This document shows, in pieces, positions 41,402-50,138 of a stretch of 64,000 nucleotides of DNA. The position numbers and the translations under genes were made by a program. The stretch spans positions 1 to 64,000 of the forward strand of contig CABUHY010000001.1 in NCBI GenBank assembly GCA_902491475.1, given 5' to 3'. The notes below the pieces were generated by a model. That model was given only the letters and a program-made list of their open reading frames with translations, was not told where the DNA came from and did not search any database. Position 1 is the first letter of the stretch. Each line of letters starts with the position of its first letter. Source of the DNA: an uncultured Eubacteriales bacterium (GTDB lineage Bacteria; Bacillota; Clostridia; Oscillospirales; Acutalibacteraceae).

Positions 41402-42289
41402 TTATATCAGTTCGTACTTTTTAAGAACGGATTTCAATTTTTCCGTATTTGCAGGGGTCATATCGCAAAGAGGAAGTCTCAACGGACCTACATCAATGCC
41501 CATCATTCTCATTGCAACCTTAACGGGTATCGGGTTTACATCCATAAACATAGCGTTGCAAAGCTCAAGATATTTAAGCTGAAGCTCTGCGCTCTTCTTG
41601 AAGTCTCCGTCAAGAGCTGTCTGTGCAATGTCGTGAGCTACCTGCGGAAGTATGTTGGAAAGAACCGAAATAACTCCCTTACCGCCCAGGGACATAATGG
41701 GAGTTATCTGATCGTCATTGCCCGAATAAATTGCGAAATCTTCGGGTACAAGAGAAATTGTCTTAGCGATTGAGGAAAGGTTTCCCGTAGCTTCCTTAGC
41801 CGCATAAATCATCTTGTTCTTAGCAAGTTCCGCATAGGTTTCGGGTTTAATCTCGCAACCCGTTCTTGAGGGAACATTGTAAAGAATAATCGGTGTTGAA
41901 ACTCTGTCCGCAACATAATTAAAATGCTTGATAAGACCTTCCTGTGAAGCTTTATTGTAATAGGGTGTTACCATAAGAAGTCCGTCAACGCCGAGCTTTT
42001 CGGCGTCGTTGGAGAGCTTGAGCGCATATGCCGTATCGTTTGAGCCTGTTCCTGCGATAACGGGAATTCTGCCTGCGGTAACATCAACCGCAATCTTAAT
42101 TGCCTGTGTGTGTTCGTTGTGGTCGAGAGTTGCGCTCTCGCCGGTAGTGCCGCAAATGACGATGGCATCGGTCGAATGGGAAATCTGATACTCGATGATT
42201 TCAGCAAGGACCTTTTCGTTTACTTTACCTTCAGCGGTAAAGGGAGTGATAATCGCAACGCCTGCACCTGTGAAAATCGGTTTTTTCAT
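41402..42289 (-). CDS. dapA: 4-hydroxy-tetrahydrodipicolinate synthase
   Basis: TIM-barrel class-I aldolase: GAGVAIITPFTAEGKVN, AIVICGTTGESATLDHNEH, VTPYYNKASQEGLIKHF, ILYNVPSRTGC (Tyr) and YAAKEATGNLSS (Schiff-base Lys). ATG 42289 with GGAGGAAA upstream gives 295 aa. It condenses pyruvate with aspartate semialdehyde. A paralogue (nanA-type) begins at 63504. Confidence 0.96.
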   Translation of the reverse strand: MKKPIFTGAGVAIITPFTAEGKVNEKVLAEIIEYQISHSTDAIVICGTTGESATLDHNEHTQAIKIAVDVTAGRIPVIAGTGSNDTAYALKLSNDAEKLGVDGLLMVTPYYNKASQEGLIKHFNYVADRVSTPIILYNVPSRTGCEIKPETYAELAKNKMIYAAKEATGNLSSIAKTISLVPEDFAIYSGNDDQITPIMSLGGKGVISVLSNILPQVAHDIAQTALDGDFKKSAELQLKYLELCNAMFMDVNPIPVKVAMRMMGIDVGPLRLPLCDMTPANTEKLKSVLKKYELI

Positions 42290-42303
42290 AAGTTTTCCTC
42301 CAA

Positions 42304-43392
42304 TCAATCCATATAGCCTTCAGCGCAAAGAAGCTCTGCAAGGAGAACCGCTCCGCCTGCTGCGCCTCTCAATGTGTTGTGTGAAAGGCAAACAAATTTA
42401 TAATCGTACTGTGTATCCTCACGCAATCTGCCGATTGAAATTCCCATACCGTTTTCAATTCCTCTGTTGAGCTTTGTCTGCGGCATATTGTCCTCAACAA
42501 AATAATTAAGGAACTGCTTGGGAGCCGACGGAAGATTGAGCTCCTGAGGTCTGCCCTTATAATTCTTCCAGATGTCAAGCATCTGCTCTTTGGTGGGCTT
42601 GTTTTCAAATCTTACGAATACCGCGCCCATATGACCGTTTGTTACGGGAACACGAAGGCACTGCGCCGTGAAGTTGGGTCTTGTCGAGTCGACGATAACA
42701 TCGCCCTCGATTTTACCCCAAATTTTAAGCGGTTCTTTTTCGGATTTCTCTTCCTCGCCGCCGATATAGGGGATAACATTGTCAATCATTTCGGGCCATG
42801 TCTCAAAGGTCTTACCTGCGCCGGAGATTGCCTGATAAGTGCATACAAGAACATCCTTAACCTTGAAGCCCGCCTTGTCAATCGGGAAAAGGGCGGGTAC
42901 ATATCCCTGAAGCGAGCAGTTCGGCTTAACGGCTACGAAGCCCCTCTTTGTGCCGAGGCGCTTACGCTGTGAGGGGATAATTTCAATGTGCTCGGGGTTG
43001 AGCTCGGGAAGTACCATCGGAACATCCGGAGTGTGCCTGTGAGCGCTGTTGTTTGAAACAACGGGGCATTCCGCCTTTGCGTATTCCTCTTCAAGAGCCT
43101 TGATTTCATCCTTTTTCATATCTACCGCACAGAAGACAAAGTCAACCTGTGAAGCGATTTCTTTTATATCATCTGTTGCATTCATAACGACAAGGTCTTT
43201 GACATTCTCGGGGATTGCAACATCCATGCACCATTTTGAGCCGACTGCGTCCTCATACTTCTTGCCCGCAGAGCGTGCGCTTGCCGCAACAACCTTTACA
43301 TTGAACCACGGATGATTGGCAAGCAAGGTCAAAAATCTCTGTCCAACCATACCCGTTGCGCCGATAACTCCGACATTATACTTCTTTTCCAC
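42304..43392 (-). CDS. asd: Aspartate-semialdehyde dehydrogenase
   Basis: The NADP Rossmann start YNVGVIGATGMVGQRFLTLL is followed by the active-site Cys in KPNCSLQGYVPALFPI and the His region in LRVPVTNGHMGAVFVRFENK. Length 362 matches the archaeal/fungal-like Asd subgroup common in Clostridia. It is the first gene of the lysine operon, behind a lysine riboswitch. Confidence 0.95.
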   Translation of the reverse strand: MEKKYNVGVIGATGMVGQRFLTLLANHPWFNVKVVAASARSAGKKYEDAVGSKWCMDVAIPENVKDLVVMNATDDIKEIASQVDFVFCAVDMKKDEIKALEEEYAKAECPVVSNNSAHRHTPDVPMVLPELNPEHIEIIPSQRKRLGTKRGFVAVKPNCSLQGYVPALFPIDKAGFKVKDVLVCTYQAISGAGKTFETWPEMIDNVIPYIGGEEEKSEKEPLKIWGKIEGDVIVDSTRPNFTAQCLRVPVTNGHMGAVFVRFENKPTKEQMLDIWKNYKGRPQELNLPSAPKQFLNYFVEDNMPQTKLNRGIENGMGISIGRLREDTQYDYKFVCLSHNTLRGAAGGAVLLAELLCAEGYMD

Positions 43393-43430
43393 TTGTAATT
43401 ACCTCCAAAAAATGTTATTCTATTATCTGC

Positions 43431-43460
43431 AAAAAAAATAACCGGTCTGTTAACCGGTCA
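43431..43460 (-). terminator. Expression-platform terminator of the lysine riboswitch
   Basis: ACCGGT / ACCGGT stem (43441-43458) with an 8-base U-tract on the minus strand (43431-43438), about 40 bases upstream of asd. Confidence 0.8.
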
Positions 43461-43499
43461 TCATTGAGAAAAGAGCAACATTGAAATGTTGATTTCAAT

Positions 43500-43672
43500 G
43501 CAGATAGCACTCCATCAAACAATGATGACAGTTATATTGTTATTCACAATATCCCCAGATAAAGTTTATCAGCAGTAGCTTTATCTTCGGCAAAAACACC
43601 TTTTGTTATACGGTCAATGAATAGCTGAATTCTGTCGCAAACTACTGATTGTTTTCGCACCTCTATCGCAGT
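43500..43672 (-). ncRNA. Lysine riboswitch (L-box)
   Basis: The minus strand shows the L-box landmarks in order: GATAGAGGTGCGA at the 5' end (43670-43656), AGTAG, GGTGTTTTTGCCGAAG, CTGGGGATATTGT, and a closing GAGTGCTATC (from about 43512) whose CTATC pairs with the 5' GATAG. A terminator follows. It sits before asd-dapA-dapB-ACT, the expected regulon. Bound lysine should favour termination. Confidence 0.93.
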
Positions 43673-43679
43673 TACATAT

Positions 43680-43708
43680 ATTTTACCACCAATACCTTAT
43701 ATAGTCAA
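43680..43708 (-). promoter_or_regulatory. Promoter of the lysine operon
   Basis: On the minus strand, TTGACT (43708-43703), 17 bases, TAAAAT (43685-43680), just upstream of the riboswitch. Confidence 0.75.
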
Positions 43709-43756
43709 ATAAATTTAGTAATTTTATAAATTTCATATATTTGTAGGAGAAACCCG

Positions 43757-44785
43757 ATGAAAAAAGAAGATTTTTATTACGAATTGCCCAAAGAACGCAT
43801 TGCTCAGACACCTATTGAGCCGAGAGATGCGTCAAAAATGATGGTAATCCACCGTTCGGAGCATAAAAACGAGGATAAACACTTTTATGATATTGTCGAT
43901 TATCTCAACGAGGGCGACTGCCTTATTCTCAACGATACAAAGGTGCTTCCCGCAAGGCTTTACGGCGTTAAAGAGGAAACGGGAGCACATGTTGAGTTTT
44001 TAATGCTCACGCAAAAGGAAAATGATGTCTGGGAGGTTATTACAGGTCCCGGCAGGCGTGCAAAGACAGGCTCGAAATTTGTTTTCGGCGACGGTCTGTT
44101 AAAGGCAGAAATTATCGATGTGCTCGAAAACGGAAACAGGCTTGCTAAATTCACATATGAGGGCAACAATATTTTCAATGTACTCGAAAAGGTCGGAGAA
44201 ATGCCGCTGCCGCATTATATTACCGAAAAGCTCAAGGATAACGACCGCTACCAGACGGTCTATGCCCGTGAGTTGGGTTCTGCCGCCGCACCGACCGCAG
44301 GACTGCACTTTACGCCCGAAATACTTAAAAAAATCAAGGATAAAGGCGTTAATATCGGCTATGTCACTCTGCATGTCGGCATAGGTACATTCAGACCCGT
44401 CAAGGCTGAAAATATCGAAGATCACAAAATGCACTCAGAGCATTATCATCTTCCCAAAGAGACAGCCGATTTAATCAACGAAACGCATAAAAACGGCAAA
44501 AGGGTTATTGCGGTCGGCACAACAAGCTGCCGAACTCTTGAAAGCGTTGCAACCTATAACGGCGAAATAACCGAGGCTGACGGTTGGACAAGCATTTTCA
44601 TCTATCCCGGATACAAATTCAAGTGTATTGACGCTCTTCTGACTAATTTCCATTTGCCCGAAAGCACGCTGATTATGCTCGTATCCGCATTTTATAACAG
44701 AGAAGATGTTCTCGCTTCCTACAATGACGCCGTGAAAAAGGAATACAGATTTTTCAGCTTCGGCGATGCAATGCTCATCCTGTAA
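43757..44785 (+). CDS. queA: S-adenosylmethionine:tRNA ribosyltransferase-isomerase
   Basis: Queuosine pathway enzyme: FYYELPKERIAQTPIEPRDA, CLILNDTKVLPARLYG, ELGSAAAPTAGLHFTPEIL, LHVGIGTFRPVKAENIEDHK and LTNFHLPESTLIMLVSAF. Length 342 is complete. GGAGAAA precedes the ATG. tgt follows, as in most bacteria, but a 122-bp tandem duplication has been inserted between them; the queA stop codon lies inside the first unit. Confidence 0.96.
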   Translation: MKKEDFYYELPKERIAQTPIEPRDASKMMVIHRSEHKNEDKHFYDIVDYLNEGDCLILNDTKVLPARLYGVKEETGAHVEFLMLTQKENDVWEVITGPGRRAKTGSKFVFGDGLLKAEIIDVLENGNRLAKFTYEGNNIFNVLEKVGEMPLPHYITEKLKDNDRYQTVYARELGSAAAPTAGLHFTPEILKKIKDKGVNIGYVTLHVGIGTFRPVKAENIEDHKMHSEHYHLPKETADLINETHKNGKRVIAVGTTSCRTLESVATYNGEITEADGWTSIFIYPGYKFKCIDALLTNFHLPESTLIMLVSAFYNREDVLASYNDAVKKEYRFFSFGDAMLIL

Positions 44786-45012
44786 AGGATTGAACAAATT
44801 GTGAACACGCAAGAAATTACTGAAAATCAAGAAAAATTGACCGAACAGTAATTGAATTTCAAATCCTGCGTCCCGTGATGTTCGGCGATGCAATGCTCAT
44901 CCTGTAAAGGATTGAACAAATTGTGAACACGCAAGAAATTACTGAAAATCAAGAAAAATTGACCGAACAGTAATTGAATTTCAAATCCTGCGTCCCGTGA
45001 TGTTCGGCGATT
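44759..45012 (+). repeat. 122-bp tandem duplication between queA and tgt
   Basis: Units start at 44759 and 44881, identical as far as read by eye, with a partial third unit at 45003 (TTCGGCGATTGTATGC). Each unit contains the last nine codons of queA, an AAAGGA, and a 16-codon GTG frame (44801-44851 and 44923-44973) reading NTQEITENQEKLTEQ. The frames may be chance, or a small coupled peptide. Confidence 0.92.
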
Positions 45013-45043
45013 GTATGCTGTTGATTTAACGAAAGGAAAATAT

Positions 45044-46174
45044 ATGTACAAGCTTATTAAAACAGAGGGTACGGCACGCAGAGCCGAATTTGAAACCGTT
45101 CACGGCACGGTGCAGACGCCCGCTTTTATGAATGTTGCAACCGCAGGCGCCATAAAGGGCGGACTTGATGCCGACGACCTTAAAAAAGTCGGCTGTCAGG
45201 TAATGCTCAGCAACACCTATCATCTTCATGTACGCCCGGGAGACGACCTTGTATATGAGCTCGGCGGACTTCACAAATTTACGGGCTGGGACGGACCTAT
45301 ACTTACCGACAGCGGCGGATTTCAGGTGTTTTCGCTTGCAAAGCTCCGCAAAATCAAGGAAGAGGGCGTAAACTTCAATTCGCATGTTGACGGAAGGCAT
45401 ATTTTTATGGGTCCCGAAGAGAGTATGCAGATTCAGTCACACCTCGGCTCAACGATTGCCATGGCGTTTGACGAATGTGTTGAAAATCCCGCTGAATACA
45501 GCTATTCAAAGCAATCCTGCGACAGAACCGTGCGTTGGCTCAAGCGCTGTAAAGCCGAAATGGACAGGCTCAATTCTCTCGAAAGTACCATAAACAAAAA
45601 TCAGCTTCTTTTCGGCATAAATCAGGGCTGCACCTTTGACGACCTTAGAATTGAACATATGAAGCAGATTGCCGACCTTGACCTTGACGGCTACGCTATC
45701 GGCGGACTTGCCGTAGGCGAGCCCAAAGAGGATATGTACAGAATAATTTCTGCAGTTGAGCCTTATATGCCAAAAGACAAAATCCGTTATCTTATGGGCG
45801 TCGGCACACCGGGTAACATTATTGAGGCGGTAAGCAGGGGAGTTGACCTGTTTGATTGCGTTATGCCGTCGAGAAACGCCCGTCACGGCCATTTGTTCAC
45901 GCACGAGGGAATTATAAACATCAACAACGAAAAGTACCGTAAAGACACAGACCCGATTGAAAAAGGCTGTCAGTGCCCGACCTGTCAAAAACATTCAAGG
46001 GCATATATCAGGCATTTGTTCAAAGCGGGCGAAATTCTTGCTATGAGGCTTTGCGTTATTCACAATCTTTATTTCTATAATACGCTCATGTCGGAAATCC
46101 GTGACTCGCTTGATAACGGTACATTTGAGCAGTATAAATCGAAATATGTTGATTTACTCGATAAACGCATATAA
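45044..46174 (+). CDS. tgt: Queuine/preQ1 tRNA-guanine transglycosylase
   Basis: Exchanges G34 for preQ1 in GUN-anticodon tRNAs. Motifs are TPAFMNVATAGAIKGG, SGGFQVFSLAKLR (nucleophile region), MAFDECVENPAEYSY, GGLAVGEPKEDMY, FDCVMPSRNARHG, and the zinc site CQCPTCQ...H. ATG 45044 with GAAAGGA upstream gives 376 aa, the family length. It is separated from queA by the tandem repeat. Confidence 0.96.
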   Translation: MYKLIKTEGTARRAEFETVHGTVQTPAFMNVATAGAIKGGLDADDLKKVGCQVMLSNTYHLHVRPGDDLVYELGGLHKFTGWDGPILTDSGGFQVFSLAKLRKIKEEGVNFNSHVDGRHIFMGPEESMQIQSHLGSTIAMAFDECVENPAEYSYSKQSCDRTVRWLKRCKAEMDRLNSLESTINKNQLLFGINQGCTFDDLRIEHMKQIADLDLDGYAIGGLAVGEPKEDMYRIISAVEPYMPKDKIRYLMGVGTPGNIIEAVSRGVDLFDCVMPSRNARHGHLFTHEGIININNEKYRKDTDPIEKGCQCPTCQKHSRAYIRHLFKAGEILAMRLCVIHNLYFYNTLMSEIRDSLDNGTFEQYKSKYVDLLDKRI

Positions 46175-46178
46175 ACTC

Positions 46179-46207
46179 TTGCAATATCGGGAATTTGATT
46201 GTATAAT
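46179..46207 (+). promoter_or_regulatory. Promoter of yajC
   Basis: TTGCAA (46179-46184), 17 bases, TATAAT (46202-46207), then TTGGAGG before ATG 46240. Confidence 0.75.
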
Positions 46208-46239
46208 ACTTTAGTAAAATAAACACTTGGAGGAAAATT

Positions 46240-46641
46240 ATGAATTTTTTCTATTTACTTGAAGCTGCGTCAAGTGCTTCCGGTTCTAAGGGCAGTATGG
46301 CGTCAAGCATCATTCTTATGGTCGTTCTCTTCGGCGGTATGTATTTCCTTATGATAAGACCTCAGAAGAAGCAGCAGAAGAAAGACCAGGAAATGAGAGA
46401 CAGCACACAGGTCGGCGACGAGATTACAACAATCGGCGGTATCGTTGGCAGAGTTGTTACCGTTAAGGAAGACTCTCTTATCATCGAAACCGGCGCTGAC
46501 AGAAATAAGATGAAAATTACCCGTTGGGCTGTTCAGACCAACAACACGGCTGCCGAAAAGGCTAAGGCTGAGAGAGAAGCTGCCAAGGCTGCCGCTGAAA
46601 AGGAAAAGGCTCAGAAGAAAAAGAGCAAAAAAGAAGACTGA
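46240..46641 (+). CDS. yajC: Preprotein translocase accessory subunit YajC
   Basis: One N-terminal membrane helix (ASSIILMVVLFGGMYFLMI) is followed by the family signature RPQKKQQKKDQEMRDS, then GDEITTIGGIVGRVVTVKED. A long Lys/Ala-rich tail (residues 105-133) is charged and probably disordered. It is an inner-membrane partner of SecDF. It is commonly next to tgt, as here. Confidence 0.94.
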   Translation: MNFFYLLEAASSASGSKGSMASSIILMVVLFGGMYFLMIRPQKKQQKKDQEMRDSTQVGDEITTIGGIVGRVVTVKEDSLIIETGADRNKMKITRWAVQTNNTAAEKAKAEREAAKAAAEKEKAQKKKSKKED

Positions 46642-46660
46642 TTTACTCATAAAATCATTT

Positions 46661-46701
46661 ACCCCTTCATACTCTTTAGTAGATGTATGAGGGGGTATTT
46701 T
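46661..46701 (+). promoter_or_regulatory. Hairpin with the ribosome site of the next gene in its stem
   Basis: A 12-bp stem ACCCCTTCATAC (46661-46672) / GTATGAGGGGGT (46685-46696) is followed by ATTTTT and then ATG 46703. It may terminate yajC transcription. The GAGGGGG ribosome site of the next gene is also paired in it, so read-through mRNA would be translated weakly. Confidence 0.65.
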
Positions 46702-46702
46702 T

Positions 46703-47095
46703 ATGCGTGAAAACACGGCTGACAAGTCATTGTTTGATAAAAATCTTATTAAAAGATTGCTTTTAAGCTCTCTGTTCGGCTTAATCTTATTTGTTGTGCT
46801 TTGCTGTCTGTTTTCATTGGCTGTATTGAAAATACCGTCGCTGTCGGATAAATCGTTTTTTCTTGCTGTTGCGGCGCTTGCGGTTTCTGCGCTGTTTTGC
46901 GGCTTTTTGTCGGCAAAGAACAGAAAGATAAAGGGAATTGTAAGCGGAAGCATCTCGGGCTTTGTAATGTGTGTTGCGGTGTATATCATTGCTGCGGCGG
47001 CAAGCGGATTTTCCTTTTCATACAAGGCGGTTATTATTTTGCCTACGGTAATGATTTTGAGTATTGCGGGAGCGATACTTAAAAAGAATATATAA
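46703..47095 (+). CDS. TIGR04086-like four-helix membrane protein, 130 aa
   Basis: Four hydrophobic helices: LLLSSLFGLILFVVLCCLF, FFLAVAALAVSALFCGFL, ISGFVMCVAVYIIAAAA and AVIILPTVMILSIAGAIL. The pattern and Clostridia context (near yajC/spoIIM) fit the TIGR04086 family. The function is unknown. spoIIM begins 17 bases later, so the two are probably co-transcribed. Confidence 0.75.
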   Translation: MRENTADKSLFDKNLIKRLLLSSLFGLILFVVLCCLFSLAVLKIPSLSDKSFFLAVAALAVSALFCGFLSAKNRKIKGIVSGSISGFVMCVAVYIIAAAASGFSFSYKAVIILPTVMILSIAGAILKKNI

Positions 47096-47112
47096 ATTCA
47101 AGGAGACAAACA

Positions 47113-47745
47113 ATGAAAAAGAAAAGACTTAGAATAAAAGGCTTTAACAGAAGAATTTTGAAAAACAATCAGACCCTTACGCTTTTATGCACCTTGCTTT
47201 TGACGGGTATGTTCCTCGGAGCCGTTTGCGTAAAGCACGCAGATGAGACAATGCTTGAAAAGATAAAATTGCTTACGGGAACATACATAAGCTCGGGAGT
47301 CAGCCGTTCCATTCTTGATAATTTCCTGTCATATATCTCGGCCGACACAGTGTTTATTATACTTTCGGTTTTCTTCGGACTGTGTGTAATCGGCGAGCCG
47401 ATACTGTGGACTTTACCGATGATAAGAGGTCTCGGGCTCGGGCTTATAACGGGCTTTGTATATAAAACTTACAGCGTACAGGGCGTTTTATACAGTACGG
47501 CGCTCATAGTAGTACCCGCCGTAATATCTTCTCTTGCGATGGCTGTAAGCTGTAAAGAAAGCATACTTTCCTCACGGGAAATAAAATCCGCATTAAAAGA
47601 AGACGGTAAACAGTTCAATTACCGTGAGTTTTTGAAACTGTTTGCCGTCAGGAATTTGATTTTATATGCGTTTGTTGTTTTAGCGGGACTTGTAGGTTGT
47701 CTGCTGACTTATTTCCTTTCGGGAAAAATCAGTCTTGTTTCTTAA
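47113..47745 (+). CDS. spoIIM: Stage II sporulation protein M
   Basis: A polytopic membrane protein of the SpoIIM family (210 aa). It has a short basic N-terminus, then helices TLTLLCTLLLTGMFLGAVC, TVFIILSVFFGLCVIGEPIL, GLGLGLITGFVYKTYSVQG, VVPAVISSLAMAVSC and LILYAFVVLAGLVGCLLTY. With SpoIID and SpoIIP it drives engulfment during sporulation. Its 3' end overlaps the convergent recombinase gene by 17 bases. Confidence 0.9.
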   Translation: MKKKRLRIKGFNRRILKNNQTLTLLCTLLLTGMFLGAVCVKHADETMLEKIKLLTGTYISSGVSRSILDNFLSYISADTVFIILSVFFGLCVIGEPILWTLPMIRGLGLGLITGFVYKTYSVQGVLYSTALIVVPAVISSLAMAVSCKESILSSREIKSALKEDGKQFNYREFLKLFAVRNLILYAFVVLAGLVGCLLTYFLSGKISLVS

Positions 47746-48742
47746 CCTTCGGCGGAATATTTTCCTTTTTTCGGCTTACATTTGCAAGCGGATTGTTGTC
47801 GACCGCATTTTTAAGCTGTTCGTCGACGATATGGGTATATATTTCCGTCGTTCCGAGATTTTCGTGCCCGAGAATATCTTTAAGCACGAGTACATCGACA
47901 TTTCCGTATTGATACATAAGCGTTGCGGCTGTGTGTCTTAATTTATGCACGGACAGCCCTCTGTCGCCTAGACCGGCTTTTTCGAGGTATTCATACACAA
48001 TGTGCTGAACGGTCTTTGGACTGATTCTCTGTAATCTCTTGCTCAAAAACAGGGCGTCCTTATCCTTTACGCCGTCAACGGGGCGCACCGCCATATAACT
48101 TTTTATTGCGTCAAGGCAAGCTTTGTTGAGGTAAATTGTACGCTCCTTGTTGCCTTTACCCGTAATATAAAGCGTGTTGTTTTCTCTTATATCACGGTAG
48201 TTTATTGACACAAGCTCGGAAAGACGCAGACCGCAATTCAAAAACAGGACAAGAATACAGTAATCGCGCTCTTTATATTCGCCGTCAACGCTCTCAAGCA
48301 GTCTTAGGCTTTCTTCAAGAGTAAGATACTTGGGCTTCGATTTCTTTTGTTTGGGAGTTTCAAGGTTCTCCATGGGGTTTTCCGAAATCAGCATTTTTTG
48401 CACATACAAATACTTGAAAAATGCCCTTATAGCCGACACTTTTCTTGCCCTTGCCGCGGCGTCGTTGTTTCTTACATCTTTACAGTATGAAAGAAACTGA
48501 TAAGCGTCCGAAAGTGTAATTTTCCTTAAAAAATCAATATCGACATCTGATACATCAATTTCCGAAAGCTCGGCGGAGGAGGGGGCAAGACCCTTGTTTT
48601 GCTTCAGAAAACGCAAAAACATCATATTATCAATACAGTATTCCTCAACAGTAAGCTCCGACTTGTTTTTAATCGCATAAATGTGCTGTAAAAATTCTTT
48701 TAAGAGCGGCGGAACATCGGGCGAATTAGCGTATTTCATCAT
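47729..48742 (-). CDS. Xer-type tyrosine recombinase, 337 aa
   Basis: An N-terminal SAM-like core-binding domain (EYCIDNMMFLRFLKQNKGL) is followed by the catalytic domain: NCGLRLSELVSINYRD (Arg I), TGKGNKERTIYLNKAC (Lys), VHKLRHTAATLMYQYG (H-x-x-R) and LKDILGHENLGTTEIYTH (His, Tyr). All catalytic residues are present. Its position among core genes favours a host XerC/D-like resolvase rather than a phage integrase. Which of the two it is cannot be told from sequence alone. Confidence 0.88.
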   Translation of the reverse strand: MMKYANSPDVPPLLKEFLQHIYAIKNKSELTVEEYCIDNMMFLRFLKQNKGLAPSSAELSEIDVSDVDIDFLRKITLSDAYQFLSYCKDVRNNDAAARARKVSAIRAFFKYLYVQKMLISENPMENLETPKQKKSKPKYLTLEESLRLLESVDGEYKERDYCILVLFLNCGLRLSELVSINYRDIRENNTLYITGKGNKERTIYLNKACLDAIKSYMAVRPVDGVKDKDALFLSKRLQRISPKTVQHIVYEYLEKAGLGDRGLSVHKLRHTAATLMYQYGNVDVLVLKDILGHENLGTTEIYTHIVDEQLKNAVDNNPLANVSRKKENIPPKVKKQD

Positions 48743-49513
48743 AAAAAGAGTACACCTCCGTGAAACGGTTTCACAATAAATAGAATTTATTTACAGAAAT
48801 ATATAATATAAAAATATTGCTTTATAAAGATGGGGATTAAGCTTACAATTCAAAATAAGCTTGAAAAAAGCACAGACCGCACAAAAAGCGGTAAGTAAAA
48901 CTCGTGTTTCAAATAAGATTTACGACGCAAGCAATTTTTGTTATTTCAATGGTTTTTTTCAGCCACAAACATTATAAGCGCTGTTTAAGCCGTAAATCAA
49001 TGCTTTTTGCGAAATTTCCGTCGAATAGAAATTTTCCGAATGAACAAAGTATTGTCAGAAAAATTTCTATCGGCTGAGAGCGGAAACATTTTTGTAAGTC
49101 AATTAAAAAAGGACGATTAAACAACAAAGATTTAATAATAAATTAAGATAAAAATATAAGCAACCTATGATAAAAGATTCAAAAACAAAAAAAATAATAT
49201 TTTTATCAATAAAGTTATCATTAAAGGAAGTTATTGAAAAAATTATAATCATATTATATATTGCCAAAAACCGATAATCTGCGCCAATATCACTGAAACA
49301 ACGCAAAATCAAGGCTTTTCTTGTATATTCTTTTCGTTTCAAATCCCCTCAATTATACAAAACAGTAATTATGTATAATTGTAAATCAAATTTTCGGGCT
49401 TGTCAAGATATGTGTCCCCGATTCATAATAAGAATTATAATATAAAACTATTTACAATTAATGCAGTTTATTATAAAATATATACCTAAATTAAATTAAT
49501 GAGGTTATATTTT
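48743..49513. other. Long AT-rich intergenic region with an inverted repeat
   Basis: About 770 bases contain no credible gene; the frame 49103-49342 on the minus strand is AT-driven and lacks a ribosome site. ATAGAAATTTT (49025-49035) pairs with AAAATTTCTAT (49060-49070), an 11-bp hairpin. GATTTACG (48919-48926) is repeated inverted as CGTAAATC (48991-48998). The region may hold the upstream promoter of xer and remnants of an insertion. Confidence 0.4.
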
Positions 49514-50083
49514 ATGGGCTATTCTGTTTTAATTCTAATAATTATTCTTTTTCTTGTTTACTTTTTTATAAACAAGAAAAAGAATAATGTTTCCTACACA
49601 AAACCGACTACTCCACCTGTTACAATTAATACCGAATACGAAATTACGCCTGTGAGCGAAGCTCAATCTGAAGAGTTATTTTTACCTTATAAGCGTAAGA
49701 ATCTTATGACTAAAAACGAATGGTTCTTTTATAAACAGTTAAAGCCTGTTGCTGACAAGCTGGGTTATTCAATTCTTTGTAAAGTCAGAGTTGCCGACTT
49801 AGTTGATATTGATAAAGGTCTTGATAAGAGCCAATGGCAGACTGCTTTTAACAGGATTAATAAAAAGCATATTGATTTCATATTATGCAAGCCTGAAAAC
49901 CTATATCCTGAGCTTTTAATTGAATTGGATGATTCAAGTCATAAAACTGACGATGTTGTAAAGCGTGATGAGTTTATTGAAAATCTTTATAAAAAGACCG
50001 GTTATAAACTTCTCAGAGTACACGGCGGTGGTAATATTGAAGAAAGAATATGTTCAGCCTTAGAATTAAATAAAACTGTATAA
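49514..50083 (+). CDS. DUF2726 domain protein with membrane anchor, 189 aa
   Basis: One N-terminal membrane helix (SVLILIIILFLVYFFI) is followed by a short linker and a DUF2726 domain (residues 70-185): MTKNEWFFYKQLKPV, SILCKVRVADLVDI, HIDFILCKPENLYPELLIEL, DDSSHKTDDVVKRDEF. D...E-L-D near the centre recalls PD-(D/E)XK nucleases (VSR-like), to which DUF2726 is related. ATG 49514 is chosen because GAGGT lies 8 bases upstream; ATG 49499 overlaps that site. Confidence 0.8.
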   Translation: MGYSVLILIIILFLVYFFINKKKNNVSYTKPTTPPVTINTEYEITPVSEAQSEELFLPYKRKNLMTKNEWFFYKQLKPVADKLGYSILCKVRVADLVDIDKGLDKSQWQTAFNRINKKHIDFILCKPENLYPELLIELDDSSHKTDDVVKRDEFIENLYKKTGYKLLRVHGGGNIEERICSALELNKTV

Positions 50084-50096
50084 TCAGTATTACAAA

Positions 50097-50138
50097 TTAA
50101 GCCTTATGCATCAAATTTGCATAAGGCTTAATTTTATT
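50097..50138. terminator. Intrinsic terminator after the DUF2726 gene
   Basis: Fourteen-bp perfect stem TTAAGCCTTATGCA / TGCATAAGGCTTAA, then TTTTATT. It lies between convergent genes and ends at the stop of the next. Confidence 0.9.
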
